64,000 nt of DNA, taken from assembly GCF_910591885.1 (NCBI RefSeq), contig NC_063277.1:10168001-10232000 (forward strand), in the 5' to 3' direction. Positions 52,201 through 64,000 of the stretch are shown in pieces. The DNA is from Bombus terrestris. Its lineage: Eukaryota; Arthropoda; Insecta; Hymenoptera; Apidae. The notes under the pieces are model-generated. The model did not search any database. It was given only the letters and a program-made list of their open reading frames with translations, and was not told the DNA's origin. Positions within the stretch are counted from its first letter, which is position 1. Each line of letters starts with the position of its first letter. The translations under genes were made by a program, and so were the position numbers.

Positions 52201-55200
52201 AGCACTGCAATGGGACTGGGCTATCATTATGTCGATAAAATTACAAACAAATATGAAAATGTATGTAGAAATCGCAGGATATTTAGTATCCGCTTGATAC
52301 TTCTGTATTCTGTAACTTCTGTATTCATTTTCAGATTCGTTTGACCAATATAGTCGTGACGACCGTGTCTCATTACAGTTGTAATGAAATTTCAAACTGT
52401 TCTATTGCATACGTACAGTGTGTTTTCGATCTTAAACTTTCACGATAATTATGAAATGGCATATTTGTGGCTGTTCGAGTTTCGATCGTGTTTGCAATAG
52501 CACGTTTTGCTCCGACGTTTCAGAGCAGACTCGAATAAGCGAACCAGAATATTCACGAAACGTCAGAACAAAACTACCATTGATCAAAAAGCACGACCAA
52601 GATCCGAAGAATCATATAATATGGAGATAAAATTTTTCTGCGGAAAACGTTCGAGTATTTTAGCGAGCTAATGTACATAACGATGGAACGGATAAGCAGA
52701 AACCCTTGCGTAGAAGAGAGGTTGATTTTCTTCGTAACTACGGAGGCATTAAGTACTACTTACTACAAGAGGATTCCCGAACTGCTAACTCTCGTCTGCT
52801 GTGGGATTGAAACATCATCGGGTCAAAGTAATGTCTTGTAATTTGAGGATTTCGACTTGTACTTTCGTAACACGAACGGGCTTTAATTTCTTAATGCATC
52901 AATCGAGCGTTTGTTCATTTGGAATAAGGGAAGACCAGGGCTACATAATCGTTTACAATATCACTTGGAAATTTCTTTTAAGCTATAGTCACGCAGGCAA
53001 TCGTAAAAGTAGTTGTAAGTTGAATTGCGTTCAAAGTTTCTATATTAGTTTGCATTTCCAATGGGAGGGAAAAGAGATTGGAAAAGATTGTTCGAATTAT
53101 TAACTTTGCAGAATTTTCCTTTTTTGCGGAACATTCTAATTATAACTCAGATTTTATGAAAGAATTACAGAGTTAGTGAGTTTCTCATTATCTGAAAGTG
53201 ATAGTAGGTGTTTATGACCGAAGAGCATAAAAAATTTTGTTGGAAAGTAACGTTTATTGCGCAAAAATCAAATAATATGACAGTAATTTACTACTTATTA
53301 ATTCCCATTTCGTGATTTTAATAGATCGCTAAATTTGCATCCTTATGGAAGCACATTAGTTTCAATTATGATATTCGGCCATTATTATATTATTCTAAAT
53401 ATATATTTCATCAATTTCCGCCTTAACGAAATGTGGTTTCACGTAAATTACACGGCCCCGTAACGTTCAGGATTGCATTTAAAGGGTCGAGCAAATACGT
53501 GAGTCGAATTTAGTTGTATTTCGTATATTGACTCATTCAGTCGTGTATGGGGTTTGGCTATCAACCGCAAAACGAGTTATCTGGACGCAATCTACTTCTT
53601 TCTTTACTTATAAGAACCCAATCATCTAGGAACGATAGCCGTAGGCTACATCGTTGCATAACGTGACTCGTTTATTAAAAAAGTTTTTAAAAATTTATGA
53701 ACACCAAATTTTGGATTATGGCCATACAAGTGCATATAGGAAAGTTCAGAAAATAGCTGTGAAGAATATAATACCTGCTTTAAATCCGCTCTTTCTAATC
53801 TTTATATTTCTAAATGACTTATTTGCACTGAACATTGTGTAACTGACTTTAGACAGTCTTTTTGGTTTTTTTAATAACATAATTACATTGCATTTCTGCA
53901 ATTGCCTCACAGTTAATAGTAAGGATTTCAAAAGTCAGCTGTGAAGATTTATTGCCAATTTTTTCATTTTTTAAAAAAAGGAGATTATGAAATTCGATTT
54001 TCTCATGAAGTATAATGTTTGAAAATATTTCGTAGTAACCATAATAACTTCATCTTTTATATAGATATCTATTCGTATACATTATACATTGTATTTGAAA
54101 TGTAAGTTACAGAACGGTGATACTCAGCTACTGTTCGTATATTACATCAGGAGCTGCCACGTGAGTTCAGCAGAAACTCGGCAGGGTTTGCATACTGGAA
54201 AGTTTTTGTAATATCGCAAATGGATCGCGACGTCGAAAAGGTTAAAAATGTACCACTGATACAGAAGTATGGAGAATGTTATATTAAAGTATGAAACGAC
54301 TTGTTCGAACTTTCGATATAGTGTATGTCATTCAAAAAGTCCAATGTATTTCTAATGAGATATTCCACGTTTCTGCAATTTATATTTTTATGTGTCAGTA
54401 ACTTTTGAAATTTCTAATCTGTCAACAACGTTTGTGTATATATCACGAAACTTCTGATGAAACAGTAAATTTCTAACTACGATATTTATGGCATATTAAA
54501 ATATTACATTGATACAAAAAGAGAGAGTGATATCAAGTTGATACCAAAATACATTTTTATTTTGTAATAATTAGTCTCTTTTTTTTACTATATTAGTTAA
54601 TTTTATTGGATAATAGATTAGCTCTTTAAGGTTACATTCACTTTTGAGAGTTAAGAATACTTCAAAATCTCTGGCTTAATCTTTACCAGTTCTGAAGATT
54701 ATCTTACTTCACAAGCTCTTTATAATTCAAAAGCTTTTAAGCTTCTAAGACGCTCATTGACTAATTAACCATTTTGTAAATCTGTCAATCTTAATTTATG
54801 GTCCTGGTATTTCAATATTAATCAAGTGAACGTTTTTATTAACGTATGTGCCCTATATATCTCGTTTATGTCGGTATCGTTAATCTGATTTCCGATATAG
54901 AGCCTGATATCACCAATTTTCTGCAATTATTTTCATTATTTTAGAAAAATTCTTTTTAATTCGTGTTTAAGTAATACTCAACTGGGAATAATATTTGTCT
55001 GAATTCGATCCTTTATATCAAAGGGAAGGAAACATACATTAGTGAGACGGGCAAGTGAGATTGCATTTCATCTAGGATCTAGGATTTCATAGTAGATTTG
55101 GACGCAGATATATTCGAGATCAGGTCAGAAAATTATATGTAGGAAATAGAATAGTTAAGCGAGTGCTTTCTGGGATTGTGTTTTCGACGTGCATCCCTAG

Positions 55201-57410
55201 AGTGTAAGGAAGTCGCTACAGTCACTTTTAGTGCACTAGCGCCTGTTCCATGTTAGGTAACTAGAATCGCTTTTATTAAAGTTAGACGGCCAGAATGCGT
55301 ATGAGAATTTTACCAATTCCCATAAAGATAATACCTTGTTATTAATTTTTCTAACCAACATGTCATGAAGAAGATGCCACAGAAACTCTGACAAAAGAGA
55401 TATCTGAGTAACTGGGATCTTGCAAAGAACAATTGTTCACGGGTGATAACACGATAGCATTGTTCCTACGCTCGTTGCATAGGCTAAATCGGTCGGGTAT
55501 CTGGATCGAGGGGGAAAAATTTGAAATTGGTCGTTAAGCCGGCACCGCAAATGCATTTAAGCGTACGCCACTGTTCAAGAACCCATTCGAGCACCGTGTC
55601 AATATAAATGTAAATGTCATTGGGAGGCGCGCGAGCGCATACATTGACGGTCTCTGGAGGACGATTGCTCGCGGAGAATATTGCAGATGGCCGTATGGGA
55701 CGTCCGCCGCAATTGAATTGCCCTTCGGATTGGAACGTATAGAAATGTGCACTGGCCGGCGCACTTTGTTTCGCGTATTGATCGTTTCACGACCATTGGG
55801 AACACCGGGGATCCGCAGAGCCGAGCGTCCGCGCGACGTCAAAGAGTGCTCCATTTGATCCGCGGCCTGTTACTATTTTGTTGCACGCCGGATTCGCCTC
55901 CCGATCGCTCTGGCCCTCGCCATTCACGTCGCCACGTTTTACACACACGTACAAATACGCACACACCAGAAGACCCACTTGCTGGCTGCGATCCTCGCGA
56001 TAACTCGATATACATGCCTCCACGCGCAACACGCTAATTCGAGTTGATGTACATTACGATGATTGAACGAATAAATCATAAAGCTGTTACCTACGCCCGG
56101 ACTGGCCGCTGGGATTTTGCTGGACCAATCTTTCGCGCTTTGTCTGCTCTCCAATTTTAACTACTTATTCCAACGCTACAATATACAGTTACTGAATTGC
56201 TGGTCGAATATTCAAAATAACTTAAATCGAATGCTTTCTAATTAGTGATTTGTTGACTAATTAATGATTAATTAATTTAATGATTTACTGGTCTTGAAGT
56301 ATTTTGTATTATAAAATGGTTTAATAAAATGTACATAGGGATATTGGTTGGTTTTGATGGAACTTGTGAGGAGCAGATGAAACGAGCAGATGAAAAGATA
56401 ATTGTTTTCATAAATATATGAAATGTACATCGCTCAGAAGTGGTATTGATCAATTTCATGAATTAAGAAGTAAAGAAGAGCGTGTTTAGCGGTACGATTT
56501 CTCAGAAATTTCTTTGCAATTCGCTATTATTTATGTTATTTTCTCTTTTTTTTTACATATTTTTCGGTATATCTACTCTTAAATTGTGTTATCTATTTGC
56601 CATCATACTGTGACAGCAAAACATGATCTATTTAACGATCAACGTGATTCGTGATCGATTAACATTCGAATAATTGACAGATCTAAAATTAATCTCATAA
56701 CCATTTTACTAATCTACACGAACACTCACATAGTAGGAAGTATGCCATAAAATAACAAAAACTAAAGAGGCAGATTTAATTTTTGAGAAGTCACTAACAA
56801 GGACAGAAGCAGAAGCGCAAACGCGTTTCTTTAACCAGTCGAGTCTTAAATTATACTACTCAACAAGGTATATAAACAGCCTTCTGCTTTTGTGTTAGAT
56901 GGCCACTCGTTTTCAAAATAAATGGGGCTCCTCTTCATAAACAGCTCTCAGGACCCGGCAATTTGAAGCATAGCTCTTGTAAAGAACTGCGCTTTCCCAC
57001 TTCCAGTTCACTCCTAGCAAAGGGCATCTTCGTAGTTTCAACAGCAACGTAACAAGAGAATCTTAATTAGCAACAAACGTTTTACCTCGTGTATCGTGGA
57101 TCGTCTGGTTTCAGCACATACACAATTATCCCAAATAGTTTTCTAATTACTTGTTCAGTTATTAGTCGAGACTTACACGTATACAGGGTATTTCATAAAG
57201 ATAATACAAAAGATTCTAGAATTGTATTCTTAGGTTATTAAATTAATCAAAAGGTTGTGTTGTATGTTCTTTAAGAGGAAAGAAATCACTTGATTTAGCT
57301 AAAATTCCGGACGGTTGACCTTCTATATAATATTCATATATTTTTACTTGCAATTGCTCTTCATCTGCGTATTTTAGTGTTAATTATTTATTATAAACAT
57401 TGAAATTTAC

Positions 57411-57456
57411 AATAAACTAGAATTTGGATAATAAACTAGAAAGCAATAAACTAGAA
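57411..57456 (+). repeat. Three spaced copies of AATAAACTAGAA
   Basis: Perfect 12-base copies lie at 57411-57422, 57430-57441 and 57445-57456. The gaps between them are 7 and 3 bases. Confidence 0.8.
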
Positions 57457-60313
57457 AACTAAATTTAGTAAATATAACACAAGTTAATAATTCAGTTGTG
57501 TGTGAAAAATTTCAAAATAATTATCGATACATAATCCGACATCGCATTTTCTGCATTTTCTTATTTTTCACACAAACAACATATTTTCTTCTTGATAATT
57601 AGATGCGACTGTCTGCGAAACAGATAGACAACTGTTATAACGAAGCATTATTGGCATTTGTTTACTGCCTTTACTAAGGAATGCATTTATATTTATCTCA
57701 CACAAACGTAATAGTATTACTTCTGCGTAGGTGTTCGGAAAAATTGACAAACACCCTTAGTCCATGCCGGGCACTTACAGAAAACGCATTATGTGTCCTT
57801 AGTCCACACCGATAGCTTTCGCCAGGCGCATATACGCACCCATAACACTCTAAGGGATAAACTTGAACTTCTAAATTCATTGTTCTCACATATGGTTTAA
57901 GTCAATCTGTTTGCCCGGAAAAACTTTCTAATCCTAGAAATGTTTTCGGCTGGTTTTTAGAAAGATCCTTAGGTTTATTATGCGCTCTTATGAATTACGG
58001 AGAAAGCGGGTAGTGGCCTAACGCAAAAAGCGGAGATTTACCTATCGGAAAATCCGGGTTTTCTCTTAAACAAAGATATCAACTAGCAACATTGGTAGGA
58101 GGTTCCGTCCCCTCTCATCACTCATTAATATCGACTAACCAATGGACATCGCAGATCGTTGCTCTCACCTTACTAACGAAAAGTGTGAGCAACAAATCCG
58201 TTTTCTTCACTCAAAAACCACATCCACACCGAGCTTTCCTCCGTAATTGCATGAGAGCAAAGAGTCAGTCTGTTCAATCGCTACTTCTATTACAACACGA
58301 GGGCCTTCACCTACCAGAGTGTTGTATCTCAAAATCTCGTCTACGCGCTTTATATCATACGTAACGGTGTAACTCATTGGTGTATTAAATGTTGGAAATA
58401 TAAATTTTATAACCCTGTTAATCGCAGTATTATACTACAACAACCACGCTTATTATCCTAACCGAAATAAGGGGATCGATCTATTCGTGGTGTCGATTAT
58501 TACAATCGTAACGGGAATTTATGACTCCCGGTGACGCGTTTTCTCGCGACCGCGTCTCCCAGCGATAGCTCGAAAATACACGTTGTTTGTTCCAACGATG
58601 AATCATTTGTACCCTAACAGTAGTATTAAGCATTCGTCTTTCTTGATGAGAATCAAAGAAATCATAAAATTTCTTTAGCTCGAAGAATTAATTAATACTA
58701 AAATACAGAACTGTGTTTATATAATTCACAAAATTCAGAAGCTCATATTGGCCAACCATTTTCTATCCAGTTTACCAATTACTACATCCACAAACTTTCC
58801 AACAGATCCCCAAAAATTATCTCCTCGTTGCTCACAAAATCTCTATACGCTTTTTATCTTTTTCAAACACCTTTACGACATAACTTTACGATGGCGGAAA
58901 CCGAAAAAAAGGAGGGAAGAGAACCGGGGAAAGGTGGAAAAATCTCGCGACTTTTAATCTTTCCAACCGCGGTATACGCGATTCCATTAAATGTTGCCGC
59001 GATCGATGTTCCAGACGGTGCACATACCGGGGCCCGTTTCTCTATCAGTAATTAAAAGGGTGAGAACAGGATAGAATGGAAAATACGACGAAGAGCCGCG
59101 AGCCTGGTGGTGAAATATGAAAGCTGCTTGAGCCGAGGCTTTTTCCACCCGCTTATCTGGAGCTTTACGCGCGTTATTCGATTTTCGCTTGTGTGCATTG
59201 TTCCCGGCGTAGCAGCGGAAACAAAGCGTTATCTTTAAGCCGAAACAATGTTCCTCTCTCAATCCGCGCATGAAACAACTGGCTGCAGCCATCTGCTCGA
59301 ATCGCTATCATCGATCACGTGTGTGATGTATGCCCCGATATCGACATCGAATCCCTTTTTAACACAGACGAATGACTGCCGCTCGATGGAACCGTGGAAT
59401 TTTTTTTTCAAAAGCGAGATCTCGCTACCCGCGACTGTGGTGTTTGCTTGGTCAGCGAACACGGAACCAAGCGTTCGATTTACATCGGCTCTTCTATTGA
59501 TTCGACACCGCACCGTGACTTTTGCTCCGTTCGAGTCGCTTCTCCTCGCCAATGAGATCCATGAACTTCAGAAAGTTATCGGACCTACGTACATATCGAC
59601 TGTTTTTCAACTCTTCTGCTAGACCTAGAATCAATAGGTTAGGTGGTTTCGTACGCGCAAATTCCGTTTGGAAACCGTTGCTTTTCTGTGACTTTCGTGT
59701 TAATTTTTTAGAAACGCAAGAGATATAAATCCCTTCGAGCTGTTGAGTCTGAATAATTTTAGAAGATTGAATGATGAGAGTGGACATTGAATGTTTGTAA
59801 TTTTGGAAGGAACGGGGCTATTAAGTTGGTTGAACGGTAAGAATTTAAGTGGTCTTTTTAAGGAGTTCCAGTATCTGGTATATGAAACTGGTCGTAGAGA
59901 TATTTATGAATTTAAATTGTTTATATTTTCTACGAGAAGTTTTTTCCCACTTGCGAGCAATCATGCTATCAGCAATTATTTCATAGTTTGTTTCTCGAGA
60001 ATTGAATATTGATCATATACATATATAATGAAATTAAGAAGCGAATAAGAAATGAAGTCAATTAGCTTAGCTTCTAAAAGTCTATTCATAATAAAAACTA
60101 CGTTGTCAACTCGTTGAATGTGTTGACACGTCACTCACAGTCCGCTGCTCGTATCACCAGAAAATCATTTGAGAGTATCGTTGCTAAGAAACAAAAGAAA
60201 GCTTCCGAAATGCGATTTAACCTAGCAAGTTCCAGCAACTCATTCCCCATTACATGTATACCAGTTCGTTCGCAACAAGCCCTTTAGTAAGAGCACACGG
60301 CGGAAACACAAGT

Positions 60314-60343
60314 AGCAGCAGCAGCAACAGCAGCAGCAGCAGC
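60314..60343 (+). repeat. AGC trinucleotide microsatellite
   Basis: Ten AGC units with one AAC interruption. In one + frame (ATG 60254, TAA 60419-60421) it encodes a serine run inside a 55-residue open frame. With no splice signals or recognisable domain, I treat it as a simple repeat. Confidence 0.85.
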
Positions 60344-60421
60344 TTTTCTCCGTCTGGTGCACGTGTACAAAACCTCGATACAAGGGTGCTAAACTCACCA
60401 CAAGGGGTGTCTTCGTTCTAA

Positions 60422-63400
60422 AGTTGGAAACTTATCCCCAACTACCAGCTGCGAGTGGCACACTTGGTCTGGAGTAAAGGAGAGAGAAACTTCGTTGCTT
60501 TGATCCATATTTTATTTAGTTCGCAGGCAAAAAAAAGGGCAGGAAGACCAAAGAAGGGAATGGTAACCGCTGGTCGGTAGACGATAGAGTGTTAGTGGCA
60601 CCGGGAATGGCCGACAGAGGGGCAGCTTAGGGCGAAGTATAACCGTTCTCGCACTTTTACGACGCTCCTGGTTAATTTGCTGTGCAATTGCCACGTCCTC
60701 GTCCCGCTCTGATCTCACGGTATCCAATTTTTGCGTTCACGCCTCGAGATTCACCCTTTTTATTTCTCGTATCTTTCACGCGTCCCTGATGTCTCGTAGA
60801 AAAAGTGTAAACGGGATGGCGAGGTATTAAAATCGGTCAGTAGTGAAAGTTTAGGGGTTTCAAAGACTGAGATAAATAATTCGAGACCTTTTTAAGACGG
60901 GATGAGGAACCTTAGAGAATGAGTGACAAATGTCTTGAGAATGATTCGAATCTTATTAACATTTTTAGCAATTTATTGTCTGGGGTTTAAAACTTATGTA
61001 AATATAAGTATATGGAATATATCTATTTTTAAGCAGATTATGTTTCCTTGATCATATTACATGGATTATATTTTATACGTAATAGATATAATTGTTGATT
61101 ACATATAATTATGTCAAGTAGAGTATCATAAAACGAAGGAGAAAGTCGTGTATATTTAAAACTGTAACAAAAGTTTCATGTATATGCAAGGTGTCTGTTT
61201 TAATGTTTTATACAAATATCCTGACATGACAAATTGTTTGATATGGAGAGGGACATTATAAATCATTTTTTGTGGATTAAATAGGCACGTCATCAATTAT
61301 ATTCTGGGAACTCTGGTCTTATGATCCATCTAGATGACAATGATAGATATTGATTTAAAGAAGCATACGGTATATATGTACATGCAGTTTCTGATCTATA
61401 AAATTAGTTATTAACAATTAGTATCTTTACATAATGTGAGTTAAGTAAATGTCCTGCGATCTACGTCATTGTCTCTTTGCATATAGCGTTCGTTATTTTA
61501 CGTCGGCTAAGAAGCACTCGTCGTGTATAAGGAGGGAAAGATTAACAGGGTTGAGCTTAAAATTAAATTTATGCTCCTGCGAGTTTCTGTAATATCCCCG
61601 GTGGCTCGTGTATCTCCGCATTTGCGCGACTTTGAGTTATCAAAATAAGTACAGGATAAGGAAGAGGTAACTGCTAATTCTCTTCTCTCCCTACTATTTT
61701 TAGCCGGATTTGAAGGAAATAAAGTGAAATTTTATAATTGGATATTTAACAAATCGTTACCTCCAGTATGGTAATGTATGTATACTTTGTGAATTGTAAT
61801 TTGGAAATATTTAGTTAGCTATTGAATTATTTTAGTAATAAAATGTATTAAGCCGTGTGTCATCTGAATATGTAAAAGTTTAGATACGTGCAATACCTTA
61901 TTTGTATCTTATTAGAAATTTCTATTTCCATTGCTTGTGTTGTATACCTATTAAAAAACGTTTGTTCGCAAATACTATTTCTGTATGAATCATTATAAAA
62001 ATATTCTCATTTTCTTATAACGAGAACACTCAAACAAACATTTCAAAAAATGTTTTCTATTTCTGTAATTAAAAATTGTTTAATTGTAAAAAGAGAAATA
62101 TAATTCTTTCCCATCGCGTTTTACCTACAGCGCACTAAAACAATTTTAACAAACATAAAACATTAATTTTTTTTTTGTTCAACAGTACCAAGCTAATTGC
62201 AATGGAAGTAGAACATTTATCTTTCCAGTCCAGTTCACTCAACAGGGATGAATGTTGGTTCATAACCTTTTTTTATTAAACTTTTATTAAATTGTCGAAA
62301 AATTGTGCATGATATCTGAGTGGGCACATCGTATTTATATATATCGAATACTATTTTCTATACAGGTACTATTTAATTTGAAAATTATTTCGTTTTCAAT
62401 TCTTTCACATATATGTGTATTACATATAATGATCCTTTTATTAACATGCTTTAAAAACATGGAGTTTTAACTGAAAGTACTAAGTGAAAATAACTTCAAA
62501 TATAATCTTCATCGAATTGAGAGATAAAATTCCGGGGAAATTAGAAAAGGGATGGGACGACGAACAGAATTTGCGAAAGTCCCCAGTAGCTCTAACCTTC
62601 CATACATTATCATGGAAATAGACGTCTTTATTATCGAAAACCGTCAAGTCACCCAACGGTAAGTCCAAGGATAGAAAAAAGATGAAAGGGATATCGGGGA
62701 ATCGATTTTTTATCTATCGGTGGAAAGGATGAAATGCCATGGAACATTGTGCGATCGTTTAAACCCGCTTTTCCAACAAACACGAACATGAAAGCATAAT
62801 TTTCCTTTCCTTCTCTTTCACCGAGCTGCGCTCCGTTTATTTAGAGAACTCTTTTATTATTTCTATCGATCGCCATGTTTGCGAGAAATTCCAGCGTTAT
62901 TTGCGCAGCAATAATTCTTGTAAAATTTCCAGTCACAAGTACCACGGCGAATCTGGCGAGTAGCTGCGTAACGAAAGGCGAAGTCCATGTTAATTGGATT
63001 TAACAGTTATAGTTAGATGCAATCTTGCTCGTAATTTATTAGTAAAATTGTATCAGAAAGCTACGTGAGTTCACGTGATAATTTTAACAATAGAGAAGTG
63101 CCTCTATATTCCGTGATTATCCCACATATCGACTTTTAGAAATAAATATAATAGAGCAAAATATATTCTATGTTCTATACAACGAATACGTTGCTTTTTC
63201 AAATATTTAGAAATAGTTCAAAATTATACTTTCATAAATGTAACAAAGATTTATTTTCGTAGTAGCGCTAGTGGCAATATTGAAATTTAAAATAACAGGG
63301 ATATTTCCATTGAAAACGTGCAAACTCATGAATTAATCAGTCTTACAGGAAGTAGGACAATTCTTGAAAACCTTTCCTTCAATGTCGATCGAGATATTTT

Positions 63401-64000
63401 GCGAATGCCATTTCGAGGCATTTGAATTCAATTTTCCAATATTTTCCAATATTTACCGTGAAATAATATTACGGCTTTATGTTTCCATATTTATAGTATT
63501 GACCAATGGGTAATGTTATCTATATCGCACATGGCATTGAAGATAATTTTCTCAAGCTGGTATCGGTTTTCGATAAATTCGAGAGATTTGCTTCGAATAC
63601 GGATGATGATGAGATATTGAGCGTCTTTGAAAGTAACGGTTTGATAATGCATTCAAGAAATACCTCTTTTGTCGAGGAATCGGAAAATTTATAGATTTGT
63701 ACATATATTCGATGCAAATATTTGACTGTCAGCTTACGCTACCTACGTAAATTTCATCATTCCATAAAATATCTTAAATTTAAGTTAGGATAATAATGAA
63801 ACTACTCGATTATCTATACTGCATCTAAACTTTAGTATTTGTTCAAACTAGATATTTCAATCAAATCTTAATATTTAATCTGTTATAATGAAACGATTAA
63901 TATCACTTTAATACTTTAAATGCAAATACTGAAACGATTAATTAAAAAGAAACCGAAATATTATACAAAGATATTTTTATGAATTAAGTTTGAAGATATT
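60422..64000. other. Right edge of the window, no recognisable gene
   Basis: A GC-richer patch continues to about 60900, with smaller ones at 61500-61640 and 62780-63000. A 14-bp inverted repeat (ACGTGA, GT, TCACGT) lies at 63063-63076. A 62-codon + frame at 63506-63694 is mirrored by an open minus frame and has no recognisable domain. Confidence 0.4.
63431..63450 (+). repeat. Perfect 10-bp tandem duplication
   Basis: ATTTTCCAAT is repeated twice without a gap. Confidence 0.8.

Larger units (their letters stand above)
42473..60253. other. Intron-like or intergenic DNA, no recognisable gene
   Basis: GC-richer patches lie at about 42470-43000, 43870-44920, 45840-46080, 48060-48330, 48880-49640, 51240-51950, 52440-52800, 55440-56160, 57900-58380 and 58870-59700. 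Frames in them are short or open on both strands. The most protein-like, on the minus strand at 59259-59787, is broken by a frame change and crosses an A/T homopolymer. The rest is AT-rich. Confidence 0.4.

Overview
The window looks like non-coding DNA from an insect nuclear genome, most likely a hymenopteran such as a bee (inference). It is strongly AT-rich, studded with short patches that are richer in GC and CpG, full of small simple repeats, and has no operon-like gene packing. I found no intact protein-coding gene. I also saw no rRNA, tRNA, snRNA, known microRNA or CRISPR array. Most open frames are short, often open on both strands, and unlike any family I know, so I did not call them genes.

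The only unambiguous feature is a nest of transposons at about 35.4-37.8 kb. A piggyBac-type element (35884-37695), flanked by TTAA duplications, sits inside an older non-autonomous Tc1/mariner-type element (35426-37845) flanked by TA. The piggyBac copy keeps both end structures, the amino-terminal part of its transposase and the carboxy-terminal cysteine-rich finger. An internal deletion removed the catalytic core, so the copy cannot make its own transposase. A second Tc1-like end lies alone at 42444-42470. A fold-back, MITE-like repeat lies at 2833-2995, and a doubtful mariner-like tip at 5519-5536.

The best host-gene candidate is a first coding exon at 6277-6355 on the + strand. A promoter-like CT-rich and CpG-rich patch precedes it. 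It encodes a signal-peptide-like sequence and stops at a plausible splice donor. If real, most of the window to its right would be a long intron of a secreted or membrane protein gene. Weaker first-exon candidates are at 39341-39458 and about 23111-23358. Phase-compatible downstream acceptors exist, but none is convincing.

Layout: 1-2832 AT-rich, featureless; 2833-2995 fold-back repeat; 2996-6086 mixed, with one GC-richer patch; 6087-6355 promoter and first-exon candidate; 6356-35425 intron-like DNA with scattered CpG-richer islands and tandem repeats; 35426-37845 nested transposons; 37846-43000 GC-richer patches and a relic Tc1 end; 43000-64000 intron-like or intergenic DNA with CT-rich, AGC-repeat and palindromic patches. 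I saw no clear sign of an undescribed biological system.
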